A DNA stretch of 47,029 bases, taken from NCBI RefSeq assembly GCF_004114425.1, contig NZ_RDQF01000060.1, forward strand, positions 1 through 47,029, read 5' to 3'. The DNA is from Bradyrhizobium vignae (GTDB taxonomy: Bacteria; Pseudomonadota; Alphaproteobacteria; Rhizobiales; Xanthobacteraceae). Position numbers and translations under genes: made by a program. Below are positions 33,819 through 42,494 of the stretch, one piece after another (position 1 is the stretch's first letter; every line of letters starts with the position of its first letter). A model generated the notes under the pieces. That model was not told the origin of the DNA and did not search any database. It saw only the letters and a list, made by a program, of their open reading frames with translations.

Positions 33819-35240
33819 TCACCGGCTCGCAACGAGCGACTCGCGCGCGGCCGCGAAGTCGAGCACCGCACCGCCATGTTGCTTCGACCAGCGCTCGGCC
33901 GCATCCTTGAGCAGGAACGCGCTCAGCTCGCCGCTCCACGACCGCACGAACCAGGCTTGGTTTGCGAACAGCTTGATGCCGCTCTCGCGGTCCTGGGCAT
34001 AGACGACGCGGATGGTCTTGCCGTCCTTCTCGATGCCGGCCAGCGCCTTGAGCGCGTTCTCGGGCGAGGCGTAGTGACGCACATGAGCCTCGTCCCGGAC
34101 CCAGATCTGCGCGACACGACTGAAGTCGGTGATTTCGGCTCCCGTCACTGCATCTTTGGCCCTGAGCGGGAGCTGCGCATAGTTCTTCAGCTCCGCGTCA
34201 TAGTCACGGCCCGCCTGCGCGGCCGCGATGCGGATGAACTTGTCTGTGACGAACTGGTTGATGTCGAGATCGCTGTCGGCGCGCTTGAGCAGCTTCAGCG
34301 TCTTGATCGAGGTCGCGACCGCCTGCCGGTATTCCGCCTTCCAAGTCACGTCGCGGGTCTGAAGGCCGAGCGGGCCGTGAAAGAGGTAGTCGACCTCGGC
34401 CTCGATGCCCGTCACCTTCGCGATCAGCTCGCTGTATTTCTCGGGCTCCTCCGCGATCAGGCGATCCGCTTCGAGCGCGGCGCGCAAATAGGCGACGACG
34501 ATTTCCGGATATTTTTCGGCATACTCGGCATCGACCAGCCCACCGTGGAATGTCGGAGCATTTGCCTGTGCACCGTCGAAGATCTTGCGCGCAAAGCCGC
34601 GCCACGGGAACAGCTCCGCGAACGGGACGAAGTCCGCATGCGCCTCGATCTTGCCGGCCTGCAAGGCAGGTCCCGCAATCTCGGGCGCCTGCGTGATGAT
34701 ATTGACGTCGGTCTCGGGGTTCCAGCCCTTGGCCTCGATGGCACGGAGCAGCATGCCGTGCGAGGTCGAGGCAAAGGGAACGGAGATTGTCTTGCCCTTG
34801 AGCTCGCTGAGCGACTGCACCGGCGAATTCGAGGGCACCACGATGCCGTTACCGCTGCCCTTGGTGCTACCGGACAAGACGCTGATGAACAGGCTGCGGC
34901 GTCCTGCCTTCTGGAACGCAACGCCGTTGAGCGAACCCGGAAAATCCGCCATCGCTCCGAAGTCGAGCTTGCCCGCGACCATCTCGTTGGTGAGCGGTGC
35001 GCCGCTGGTAAAGTTCTTCCACTGGATGTCGTAGGTGACGTCCTTGTACTTGCCGTCGCGAGGCAGGAACTGCTCCAGCAGTTTGAGCTCGCGGATAAGC
35101 AGCCCGCCGGTCGCGCAGTTGATGGTCGTATCCTGCGTTCCGATCGCCACGCGGATGGTCTCCGCCTGTGACGGTCCGAACATCGCGATTGTCAAAGCCA
35201 AGATGGCCGCACTCATTCTCAAAGAGCTGAAATCGATCAT
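33819..35240 (-). CDS. Periplasmic substrate-binding protein, sulfonate/nitrate type
   Basis: A 473-residue exported protein from the ATG at 35240, supported by GAGGAC seven bases upstream. The signal peptide covers SLRMSAAILALTIAMFGPSQ with cleavage near SQA-ET. The mature part starts IRVAIGTQDTTINCATGGLL and contains KLDFGAMADFPGSLNG, LKGKTISVPFASTSHGMLLR and HADFVPFAELFPWRG, the two-lobe pattern of SsuA/TauA/NrtA-like proteins. At over 440 mature residues it is longer than usual (about 300), with an extra C-terminal segment from residue 330 onward. The ligand cannot be named; sulfonates, nitrate, bicarbonate and pyrimidine precursors are all used by this family. Confidence 0.85.
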   Translation of the reverse strand: MIDFSSLRMSAAILALTIAMFGPSQAETIRVAIGTQDTTINCATGGLLIRELKLLEQFLPRDGKYKDVTYDIQWKNFTSGAPLTNEMVAGKLDFGAMADFPGSLNGVAFQKAGRRSLFISVLSGSTKGSGNGIVVPSNSPVQSLSELKGKTISVPFASTSHGMLLRAIEAKGWNPETDVNIITQAPEIAGPALQAGKIEAHADFVPFAELFPWRGFARKIFDGAQANAPTFHGGLVDAEYAEKYPEIVVAYLRAALEADRLIAEEPEKYSELIAKVTGIEAEVDYLFHGPLGLQTRDVTWKAEYRQAVATSIKTLKLLKRADSDLDINQFVTDKFIRIAAAQAGRDYDAELKNYAQLPLRAKDAVTGAEITDFSRVAQIWVRDEAHVRHYASPENALKALAGIEKDGKTIRVVYAQDRESGIKLFANQAWFVRSWSGELSAFLLKDAAERWSKQHGGAVLDFAAARESLVASR

Positions 35241-35541
35241 CGAACTGTCCTCGGAGACCGGCGATGCCGGCGACAATGCCAGCCTGCACTATCGAAGTCG
35301 CGGCGAACCGCTTGAAGCAATTACTTGCATCGCCATCGTGAACTGCGCGCATCGTGAATCCCGCGCGCGATGGCGTGAATGATTTTCTCAGGACCGCGTT
35401 CCCGACAGAGGAATCATTCCGCCGTCGATCGCCGCACATATCAAGCTTTGCTAAGTGATTTGGAACGATCGCAAAGAGATGGACATCGCACCACCGCCGC
35501 TCTTACCTATTCGCGAGACATCTGAGAGCTGACGGATTGCG
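35241..35541. promoter_or_regulatory. Divergent intergenic region with inverted repeats
   Basis: The 301 bp between the importer operon and the Crp/Fnr gene contain two dyads. CGCCATCG (35331-35338) and CGATGGCG (35368-35375) lie 29 bases apart. GAATGATT (35377-35384) and AATCATTC (35412-35419) lie 27 apart, the second within the odd palindrome GGAAT-C-ATTCC. Short direct repeats of CATCGTGAA also occur near 35333 and 35350. These may be binding sites of the divergent regulator, but no TTGAT-N4-ATCAA FNR box is present. Confidence 0.35.
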
Positions 35542-36375
35542 ATGACCATTCTCAAGGAAGCTGCCGCGACAGAGCCTGGCGCTTTTGTTGATCGGCCGGG
35601 CGTTACGTTCGACTGGCCCGCCCGCGAGACCGCGCGTCGAACCCGCGACACGCGCGCGAAGACCGCGAGCTCGGCACTGTTCATGAGCGAGACGATCGAC
35701 GGGCTCAACGCGGGGGCGCATTTCCTCGATCGCCTGTCCACATTCGAGCAGGCCCGCGTGCATGCGGCCGGGCGCACCGTCACTGTGCCGCAGGGCGAGA
35801 TGGTGTTCAGCCAGGGCGACGGCCACGAAGGCATCTTCATCATTCGCCGCGGGCAGGTTCGGGTCTACTACACGGCGCCGTCGGGCCGCGAGATCACGCT
35901 CGCCTACTGGACGCCGGGACATTTCATCGGCGGTCCGGAGATTTCCGGTGGCGGCATTCACATGTGGTCCGGCATCGCCATCGAGGCGTGCGAGATGACG
36001 GCACTCTCCGGTCCCGCGCTCGAGAAGCTGCTCAAGGGCATGCCGAGCTTCGCGCTGGCGCTGATCGACGGCCTCATCGCCAAGGGCAAGTGCTATTCCT
36101 CGATGGCGCAGATCCTCGGCACGCGCTCGGTGATCGAGCGGCTGGCGCAGTTCCTGCTCACGCTGTCAGAGCTGCACGGTGTGGCCGACGGCGACACCAT
36201 CGTCATCAACCGCAAGATCACTCATGACCAGATCGCGGCCATGGTCGGCTCGACCCGGCAATGGGTGACGATGATGATGAAGCGCTTCCAAAACCGCCGC
36301 ATCATCGCCATCGACGGCAGCTCCATCCGGATCAGGCGGATCGATCTGCTGGAGCAGATCTTGTTCAAGCATTGA
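35542..36375 (+). CDS. Crp/Fnr-family transcriptional regulator
   Basis: A 277-residue regulator. After about 55 unstructured residues comes a cNMP-binding-like beta barrel: VPQGEMVFSQGDGHEGIFII, then RRGQVRVYYTAPSGREITLA and YWTPGHFIGGPE. A long dimerisation helix (GKCYSSMAQILGTRSVIERL) precedes the HTH, whose recognition part is ITHDQIAAMVGSTRQWVTMM. No N-terminal Fe-S Cys cluster is present, so it is not an oxygen-sensing FNR, and the effector is not evident. It diverges from the SsuABC-like operon across 301 bp and probably controls it. A palindromic hairpin follows the stop at 36416. Confidence 0.85.
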   Translation: MTILKEAAATEPGAFVDRPGVTFDWPARETARRTRDTRAKTASSALFMSETIDGLNAGAHFLDRLSTFEQARVHAAGRTVTVPQGEMVFSQGDGHEGIFIIRRGQVRVYYTAPSGREITLAYWTPGHFIGGPEISGGGIHMWSGIAIEACEMTALSGPALEKLLKGMPSFALALIDGLIAKGKCYSSMAQILGTRSVIERLAQFLLTLSELHGVADGDTIVINRKITHDQIAAMVGSTRQWVTMMMKRFQNRRIIAIDGSSIRIRRIDLLEQILFKH

Positions 36376-36415
36376 GGTGGGCCGATCGACGCTCCGGGGC
36401 CGCATTTCTCCTCCC

Positions 36416-36437
36416 TCTCCCCGTTCTTACGGGGAGA
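36416..36437 (+). terminator. Hairpin after the Crp/Fnr gene
   Basis: TCTCCCC (36416-36422), loop GTTCTTAC, GGGGAGA (36431-36437) form a seven-pair GC-rich stem 41 bases after the stop. The following AAACGAAG has no T-run, so this is either a weak terminator or a copy of the short TCTCCCC...GGGGAGA repeats common in these genomes. The rest of the gap to 36641 has no confident gene. A minus-strand frame ending at 36453 has a protein-like tail (YLSNILGANLTSVLAGFEE) that may be the relic of a lost gene. Confidence 0.5.
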
Positions 36438-36641
36438 AACGAAGAACGCGCATCACCGCGCCTCTTCGAATCCGGCCAGCACGGAAGTCAAATTCGCGCC
36501 GAGGATATTCGAGAGATAACCGCCTTCCGTGGTCGCAGGTTCGCTTGACGTGCCACGAAAGTCTTGATCTCCGCGGCCGCGAGATGCAAGCAAGAATGCC
36601 GCATCCGTGCGCGCGGCTCTGCATCGGAAGCAGATCATGCT

Positions 36642-37583
36642 CTAGCAGCGCCCGCGCTGGAGGCAGTGCTCGCGCCCCGGCTGGTCGGTGCGGAAGGATT
36701 CGATGAAGCCACCCTGGCGCTGGGTGACGAAGACAGTCTTGCCGTCACCGCCGCCGAAGGCGAGGTTGGTCGGCTCCTTGGCCCGAAGCGCGATCTCCCG
36801 CTCGACCGCGCCATTGGGCTTCATCAGCGCGATCGTGCCTTTGAGAATGCGCGCGACATAGAGGCGGCCGGCGACGTCGGTGCGCAGGCCGTCGACGGTG
36901 TCGGGCTGAAACGACTTCACGAGCCTTGCGCCAGTGAGCTCGTTGCCGCTGATCGCATAGGACCAGATCTGGCCGCTGCTGGATTCGCCCACATAGAGCG
37001 TCTTGCCGTCCGGGCTGAGATCGATGCCGTTGGTGGTGCCCATCGCGCGCGGCGCCGGCATCACCTGCCCCCGCACCGTCCCGTCGGCTCGCTTCGCGAT
37101 GCGCCAAATATGACCTTCCCTGCCTTTCCAGTTCGGATCGCTCGCATAGATCGTGCCGTCGCGCGCGATGGTGATGTCGTTGGGCTGATTCATCTCGTCG
37201 GAATGAAACCAGACGGTGGGCTCGGTCGCGCCCTTCGGGATCGCGAAGATGTTGTGCTTCTTGTAATCGGCAATGAACATGGTGCCGTCGCGTGCAAAGC
37301 GGATGGCATTGCCGACACTGCCTTCGGGAAGCACCGTGAATGGCTCCGACGCCGCGCCGCCCGCCGGCAGCCTGCCGATGGTGCCGGGCTTGCCGAGATT
37401 GACCACGAAGAGGTTGCCGTCGAGGTCGGCGGCGGGCCCTTCGATGCCGAACGTATATTCGCCGGCGGGCGTCACCTGCACGCTTTCGAACAGCCTGGTC
37501 TCGGCCTGGGCGGGGGCCGTGGCGACGACGAAGAGGATGCTACTGCACAGGCACCAGAAATTCCTGCCGGATGTAATAGCCAT
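36642..37583 (-). CDS. SMP-30/gluconolactonase-like beta-propeller, secreted
   Basis: A 313-residue protein from the ATG at 37583, giving a signal peptide (FWCLCSSILFVVATAPAQA). The mature part is a six-bladed propeller of the SMP-30/LRE type. Blade motifs are FGIEGPAADLDGNLFVVNLG, AIRFARDGTMFIADYKKHNI, MNQPNDITIARDGTIYASDP, TNGIDLSPDGKTLYVGESSS and DGLRTDVAGRLYVARI. The conserved E (EGP), N (QPND) and D (DG-R) fit the metal site. Likely activity is hydrolysis of a sugar lactone. The gene starts inside the 3' end of the PQQ sugar dehydrogenase (37540-37583 overlap), and that enzyme would produce lactones, so the pair makes metabolic sense in the periplasm. A start at 37604 is also possible. 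Confidence 0.8.
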   Translation of the reverse strand: MAITSGRNFWCLCSSILFVVATAPAQAETRLFESVQVTPAGEYTFGIEGPAADLDGNLFVVNLGKPGTIGRLPAGGAASEPFTVLPEGSVGNAIRFARDGTMFIADYKKHNIFAIPKGATEPTVWFHSDEMNQPNDITIARDGTIYASDPNWKGREGHIWRIAKRADGTVRGQVMPAPRAMGTTNGIDLSPDGKTLYVGESSSGQIWSYAISGNELTGARLVKSFQPDTVDGLRTDVAGRLYVARILKGTIALMKPNGAVEREIALRAKEPTNLAFGGGDGKTVFVTQRQGGFIESFRTDQPGREHCLQRGRC

Positions 37584-39601
37584 CGCCGTCGGAGCACTCG
37601 CCATTCAGATAGGGATCGGCCGGCCGAAAGAATCGGCTGAAGCCGGGTCTGTCTACAGCGCTCCTTTGTGTCACGACAACGACCTTGGCGGCCGGTATTT
37701 CGCCGCATTCCTTGTCGGACTTGTCATAGAACTTGCGCTGCGGCGGACCGGCTTTGATCCGCATCCGCGTGCCCGGAACCATCTTCGCGACGAGCAGATC
37801 CGCCGCATCCAGCAGACGCTTGTAGCCAGGCTCGGTCTTCGGCAGGCTCTCGCCACCCGGCGGCATCAGCTTCTCCGCGCCAAGGCCGCGCAGGCGCGTG
37901 CGCAGCTTGCCGGCGTCGGGATCGCCGGGATAGATCCAGCCATCCTGCGACAGCATGAAACGGAGCACGGCGCCGTCCTGCTCTGCCTCCGATTGGCCCG
38001 CCTTCAGACCGAAATCCGAGTGGCAGCCGACGCAATGCTTCTCGACGAGGCCCTTGCGCAGCGTGGTCAGCCGGGCGCTGTTCCGTGCATCCCTGGCGAC
38101 CAAGGCCGCGAGCTGATCGATCATCGCCGGGCTGCGGCTGTCGCAGGGCAGCGGCGCCGGCGCTTCACCCGCGGCGCGATCGACGCGGATCACGGTCCGG
38201 TTCTTGTCCTCCACCAGCCAGATCGCGCCGTCCTCCGCAACCGTCATGCCGACGGGCGCACCTTGCGGCCGCGCGCCGTTGACGCGGTGCCAGCCGGCGA
38301 TCAGCTCCTCGAACGGCGCGGCGGCGACCTCGCCGGCCTCGGTTTGGAAACTGCGGGTCGGGTCAGCCGCGCAACTGACGTGATAGCGCACCGGTGCCGG
38401 GGCAGGTTTGGGGAAGCCGTGATCGTCGACATCATAGACGAGCAAGCGGCTGCCGGTCGGGCGATAGCCGTGCAGGCCCACCAGCAGCTTGCCCTCAAGC
38501 TCCGGAAATTTGCCGCCGTGGTAGTAGAGCATCGCGAGCGGTGCACCATGCGGCGGCAGCAGCGAGAGCGGCGGCTTATAGAGCGCGTTGGCCGTCCAGA
38601 GCGACTTGTAGACCCCGGATTGCAGCACGAGCCTGAATTCGGGACTCGGCGTCGACAGATCGTAGCAATACGGCCAGCCGTAGTGCCTGCCCTGCTCGAT
38701 CGCGTTGATCTCCTCGTTCGGCTTGAAGATGTCGGGCAGATCGCGCCCGTTCTCGCCCTGCAGGAAGGCGTAGCCGGCATCCGGAAAGTTCGGATGCAGC
38801 GCCAGCGCCATCGAGTTGCGCAGACCGCGCGCATAGACGGTGTGCGGCGGGTCGGGATCGCCAGGCTTCAATGCCGGGAAGACGCCGCCTGGTGGCGGCG
38901 TGAACAGCCAGATCGCAGCCATCGCGGAGCCGCCTTCGGCCGCAGCGCAGGGCCTGGTGATCGGCGCCGGCGTGATGCAGTCGTCGCTGTGCGCGCCGAC
39001 ATTGACGAACAGCCGTCCATTCCGATCGAGCACGAATTGCTTCAGCGGATGCGCGCTCTCGTCCAGCCTCGTGCCGTCCGGCAAAGTGATTCGGCGGCCG
39101 GGCATGTGACGGATGATGGTCTCGACCGTGCTCCGTGGATTGTCGGCGAGCGGATCGAAACGGAAGATCGTCTCCGCGGTCGAGGCATAGAGCTTTTTGT
39201 CGGGACCGATCACGAGGCCGAACGGATATTCGAGCCCCGTCAGCAGCTCTTTGAAGCGTTGCCCGTGGGGCGCATGCGGATCGAGCAGCAGCAGCCGCCC
39301 GTCGGCATGACCCCAGCCGCCCATGTCGGCGACGACGAACAGGTCCCTGGACGATCGAGCGCGGGAATTTGAGGCGGTCCTGTTCGCTGGCGACGAGGCC
39401 GGCGCAGAATCCCGCCTTCATGTCGATCTCGATTCTGGGGAAGGCGAGATCGCCGCTGCCGCAGGAGTCGGTGCCGATCGCATAGCCACTTTTCCTGACC
39501 GGCTCGGACGATGCCGGCGCTAAGCCGAGCAGCGCGGCGGTCAAGACCCCTGCAAGCAAGCGCAGATTTCGCCGTCCGATCTCGAATGTGAACTGATTCA
39601 C
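37540..39601 (-). pseudogene. PQQ-dependent sugar dehydrogenase with C-terminal cytochrome c, frameshifted
   Basis: The gene begins at 39601 with MNQFTFEIGRRNLRLLAGVL and a signal peptide ending near PASSEPV. Its first frame reads DLAFPRIEIDMKAGFCAGLV, then KFPRSIVQ. At the GGG run at 39345-39347 (CCC on the plus strand) the reading must shift to give DLFVVADMGGWGHADGRLLL. The second frame then stays open to 37540 with a soluble glucose/sorbosone dehydrogenase propeller (FGLVIGPDKKLYASTAETIF, NGRLFVNVGAHSDD, YARGLRNSMALALHPNFPDA, GWPYCYD), then a heme motif CVGCH and a C-terminal segment. Dropping one G restores one protein of about 685 residues. Either the gene is a recent pseudogene or there is a single-base sequencing error. 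Confidence 0.8.
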
Positions 39602-39802
39602 GGTCGCCCCCGACCTTCCCGCGGACGTTGTTCCATGCCGCCTCGGCGCCGTCCAGTCATCACTCGCCTGTGATTAAACCTGTAACGACCTTGGTGCCGA
39701 CCAATCTCCGTAAATTCCCTTACCGGGCTCGACCCGAATGTTTCGCGAAGGCTTGGGGTGGTATCGATTTGCCGTCCCAATCGCTTTCTACAGGAGGCGC
39801 TC

Positions 39803-40036
39803 ATGGTCCAGGTCTATTTTCACTGCTCCAACACCGAGGGCACGCTGATCGACCACTACGGGGCCGCCGTCGCCAATCTGACCGAGGCGCGCGACCGCGC
39901 CACCCAGATCATGAACTCGATGATCCAGACGCCCGGTGCCGAGGACTGGCGCGATTGGGTGATCCATGTCAGCGATGACGACGGTGAGGAGATTTTCGAT
40001 CTCCCCTTCACCGCCATGCTCGGCAAGCCGCATTGA
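39803..40036 (+). CDS. DUF6894-like small protein
   Basis: A 77-residue protein. ATG at 39803 is chosen because AGGAGG (39792-39797) is five bases upstream. MVQVYFHCSNTEGTLIDHYG, then ANLTEARDRATQIMNSM and DWRDWVIHVSDDDGEEIFDL, gives the pattern of small rhizobial proteins with an RxYFHxxxG start and a DxxGxxxxxLPF end, which I place in DUF6894. No export signal. The family's role is unknown to me. A second small gene starts nine bases after its stop, so they share a transcript. Confidence 0.75.
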   Translation: MVQVYFHCSNTEGTLIDHYGAAVANLTEARDRATQIMNSMIQTPGAEDWRDWVIHVSDDDGEEIFDLPFTAMLGKPH

Positions 40037-40045
40037 GGTGATACC

Positions 40046-40222
40046 ATGTTGCTCGCTTCCTTGAGCCTGTTCCGCCAGCCCCTGAGCTTCGTCGCCACCA
40101 AATGGCAGACGCTGATCCGCGTCGCGGGCAACCCCTATCGCCCCGAGCTGCATTACATGCGCGGGCCTGGCCCGAAATGGCGCGCCAAATATCAGGCCAG
40201 CCGGCTGGACCGCTCGCTCTAG
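40046..40222 (+). CDS. Small protein of 58 residues, unknown function
   Basis: ATG at 40046 follows TTGAGGTG (a fair ribosome-binding site, GAGGTG) at the end of the preceding gene. The product begins MLLASLSLFRQPLSFVATKW and ends in a basic Arg/Tyr-rich tail (GPGPKWRAKYQASRLDRSL). It is basic and contains several Trp/Tyr. I recognise no family. Spacing of nine bases to the DUF6894-like gene and a strong hairpin 40 bases after its stop show that the two genes are one transcription unit. Confidence 0.6.
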   Translation: MLLASLSLFRQPLSFVATKWQTLIRVAGNPYRPELHYMRGPGPKWRAKYQASRLDRSL

Positions 40223-40262
40223 GCGCTCCTTCGCTGCGTTCGAGCTGATTTCCGTCTCTTTC

Positions 40263-40293
40263 CCATCATGGCCGGGTTCAACCCGGCCATGAT
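40263..40293 (+). terminator. Near-perfect 15-bp hairpin after the two small genes
   Basis: CATCATGGCCGGGTT, one base, AACCCGGCCATGATG. The arms match exactly. The sequence that follows (CGTTTGGGAG) has only a weak T-run, so termination may need Rho, or the hairpin may protect the mRNA end. It lies between the small-gene operon and the gamma-glutamyltransferase gene. Confidence 0.6.
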
Positions 40294-40465
40294 GCGTTTG
40301 GGAGACGGCAGCGCCCCGCCATACCGCCTATTTCACACCAGCCATGTCGCGCCTCCCTTTGTTCTCGTTGGCGGCAATGTGTCATTCTGCGCTCGCTCCG
40401 CCGTTTGCGCGGTCGCGCAATGAAGCCAAGACACAGACCAACAAGACACAGAACAAGACGAGATC

Positions 40466-42058
40466 ATGCCTCACCAGTTCAGCCTCAACCAGACCGTCCG
40501 CAAACCTGCAGTCAAATCGAAGGGCGGCATCGTCGCCTCGCAATCGCGGCGGGCTGCTGAAGTCGGGGCGCAGGTGCTGGCCGCGGGTGGCGACTGCGTG
40601 GACGCGATCGTCGCAACCACCTTTGCCCTGAACGTCCTGGAGCCCTGGAATAGTGGTATCGGCGGCGGCGGTGCGATGGTGCTCTACCGCGCGAAGGAAA
40701 ATCGCTACGAGGTGATCGACTACGGCATGTGCGCGCCGCAGAGCCTGCGCACTGCCGACTATCCGCTCAGTGGCGAAGGCGCGGCGGCCTCCGACCTGTT
40801 TCCCTGGCCCCGGGTGAAGGATGACCGCAACATCCATGGTCCCGGCTCGATTGCGGTACCCGGCGTCGTCGCCGGCATGGAAGAGGCGCATCGCCGCTAC
40901 GCAAAGATGCCGTGGAAGGATCTGGTCGCGCCGGCTGCCGCGCTCGCCGGCGAAGGCCTGCTGGTCGATTGGTGGACGACCGTGACGATCGCTGGCTCTG
41001 CGGCGGATCTCAGGCGCTATCCCGCAAGCGCGGCCGCATACCTGAAAGACGGTCTGCCGCCGAGCGCGCCATGGGGCATCAAATCCGAGACACGGCTGCC
41101 CCAGGACACCATGAAGGCGACTTTGTCACATCTCGCCGAGGCCGGCCCTCGCGATTTCTACCAGGGCGATCTCGCCAGGAGCATTGCCTCCGATATCAAG
41201 GCCGACGGCGGCTCGCTGTCGGTGGAGGATCTCGCCGCATTCCACGCCCACCTGCGCGAGCCACTGGCGATCCCCTATCGCGAGGGCAAGGTGCTTGCGA
41301 CGCCGGAGCTCACGGCGGGACCGACGATGGCGCATGCGCTGCGCCTGTTGCAGCAGAGCTTGACGCCCGCAGGCGCGCCGGATGCCGCCGCCTATGTCGA
41401 ATATGCGCTCGCCCTGCAGGCGGCCTTCCGCGAGCGGCTCAGGGACATGGGCGATGCCGACGGCAAGCGCTCGCTTGGCGCAGAATATCTGGCGCCCGCC
41501 TGCACCACGCATTTCTCCGTCGTCGACCGTCACGGCAACATCGCGGCGGTGACGCAGACGCTGCTCTCGTCCTTCGGCTCGAAATATGTGACACCCCACA
41601 CCGGTATCACCATGAACAACGGCATCATGTGGTTCGATCCGACGCCGGGTACCACCAACTCGCTTGCACCCGGCAAGCGCTGCCTTTGCAACTACACGCC
41701 CGTTATCGCCGAGACGAAGGACGGCAAACGCCTCGCCGCCGGCGCCTCCGGCGGACGTCGCATTTTGCCCGCCGTGATGCAACTCGTCTCCTTCGCGATG
41801 GATTTCAGGATGGATCTGGACGCCGCCATCCATCAGCCGCGCATCGACGCCAGCGAAGGCGCGATCGTGATCGGAGACGCCCGACTTCCGGAGGAAGCAC
41901 GCAAGGCGCTGGCCGCACGCTTCGACTACGAAGAAGGCCGGGTGCAAACGTTGCCGCAGAAATTCGCCTGCCCGAGCGTGGTGATGCGCGAGGGCGACAC
42001 GAATTATGGGGCGGTCGAGATTTTTCAGCCATGGGCCGCGGCGGTCGCGGAAGGCTGA
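40466..42058 (+). CDS. ggt: Gamma-glutamyltransferase family protein
   Basis: A 530-residue Ntn hydrolase. The N-terminal large-subunit part has SKGGIVASQSRRAAEVGAQV and LEPWNSGIGGGGAMVLYRA. The processing site is CTTHFSVVDRHGNIAAVT, with Thr347 as the expected nucleophile after self-cleavage. Then SKYVTPHTGITMNNGIMWFD and ASGGRRILPAVMQLV follow. The enzyme cleaves gamma-glutamyl amides such as glutathione or transfers the glutamyl group. No signal peptide is visible, which is unusual for periplasmic Ggt but seen in gamma-glutamyl-amine hydrolases of this superfamily. Members without a signal may act on gamma-glutamyl intermediates in the cytoplasm; the PuuB-like oxidase nearby would fit, but the two are convergent and not one operon. 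Upstream 40294-40465 is gene-free. Confidence 0.85.
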   Translation: MPHQFSLNQTVRKPAVKSKGGIVASQSRRAAEVGAQVLAAGGDCVDAIVATTFALNVLEPWNSGIGGGGAMVLYRAKENRYEVIDYGMCAPQSLRTADYPLSGEGAAASDLFPWPRVKDDRNIHGPGSIAVPGVVAGMEEAHRRYAKMPWKDLVAPAAALAGEGLLVDWWTTVTIAGSAADLRRYPASAAAYLKDGLPPSAPWGIKSETRLPQDTMKATLSHLAEAGPRDFYQGDLARSIASDIKADGGSLSVEDLAAFHAHLREPLAIPYREGKVLATPELTAGPTMAHALRLLQQSLTPAGAPDAAAYVEYALALQAAFRERLRDMGDADGKRSLGAEYLAPACTTHFSVVDRHGNIAAVTQTLLSSFGSKYVTPHTGITMNNGIMWFDPTPGTTNSLAPGKRCLCNYTPVIAETKDGKRLAAGASGGRRILPAVMQLVSFAMDFRMDLDAAIHQPRIDASEGAIVIGDARLPEEARKALAARFDYEEGRVQTLPQKFACPSVVMREGDTNYGAVEIFQPWAAAVAEG

Positions 42059-42216
42059 GCGCAGAAATCGACGCGAGATCATGCGAGCGCTCGTTGAGCC
42101 GATACGGGATCGCGCATCTGCACGAGCGTCACGACTCCTCCACATTCGCAGGGAACTTACCTGCGCACAGTTCGTTCATTGAATGGACAAATGCGCTCGC
42201 CCCAGTGGAGGACAAG

Positions 42217-42441
42217 ATGAAGAAACTTGCGCTCGCCGCGTCCCTGATCATCGCGGCCGGCGTTACGTTTGCCGGCCCCGCGGTTGCAAAGGGCGGACAT
42301 GGACATGGTCGCGGTCACGGCCATGGTCACGCGATGGGCCATTATCACTATGGCACACCGCCCGGCTGGTCGCATGGACGCAAGGTCGGCTGGCGCGGCA
42401 TGGGATGCCCGCCCGGGCTGTGGAAGCAGGGCCGCTGCTGA
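42217..42441 (+). CDS. His/Gly-rich secreted small protein
   Basis: A 74-residue protein. ATG at 42217 has GGAG seven bases upstream. The first 25 residues are a signal peptide (MKKLALAASLIIAAGVTFAG). The mature part begins KGGHGHGRGHGHGHAMGHYH and continues with Tyr, Pro, Trp and Arg, with single Cys residues near the end (GCPPGLW, GRC). At least eight His in a 20-residue stretch suggest metal binding (Ni, Cu or Zn) in the periplasm. It may be secreted or lipidated by none. Single gene, followed by a strong terminator. Function is inferred only from composition. Confidence 0.7.
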   Translation: MKKLALAASLIIAAGVTFAGPAVAKGGHGHGRGHGHGHAMGHYHYGTPPGWSHGRKVGWRGMGCPPGLWKQGRC

Positions 42442-42463
42442 CGCAATCTGCAACTCCCAACAC

Positions 42464-42494
42464 GGCGCCGCCCGAATCCGGGCGGCGCCTTTTT
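42464..42494. terminator. Rho-independent terminator between convergent genes
   Basis: GGCGCCGCCC, loop GAATCC, GGGCGGCGCC, then TTTTT. Ten GC-rich pairs and a T-run on the plus strand end the His-rich gene. The hairpin overlaps by one base the stop region of the minus-strand oxidase (42494) and could end that transcript too. Confidence 0.88.

Noticed and set aside
36453..36548. Minus-strand frame ending FEEAR as a gene
   Set aside because: Only about 30 residues look protein-like. It may be the relic of a lost gene but cannot be assigned.
37273..39372. 699-residue plus-strand ORF opposite the sugar dehydrogenase
   Set aside because: It has Arg/Asp/Gly-rich composition and no motif. The minus strand encodes a recognisable propeller and a CVGCH heme site.
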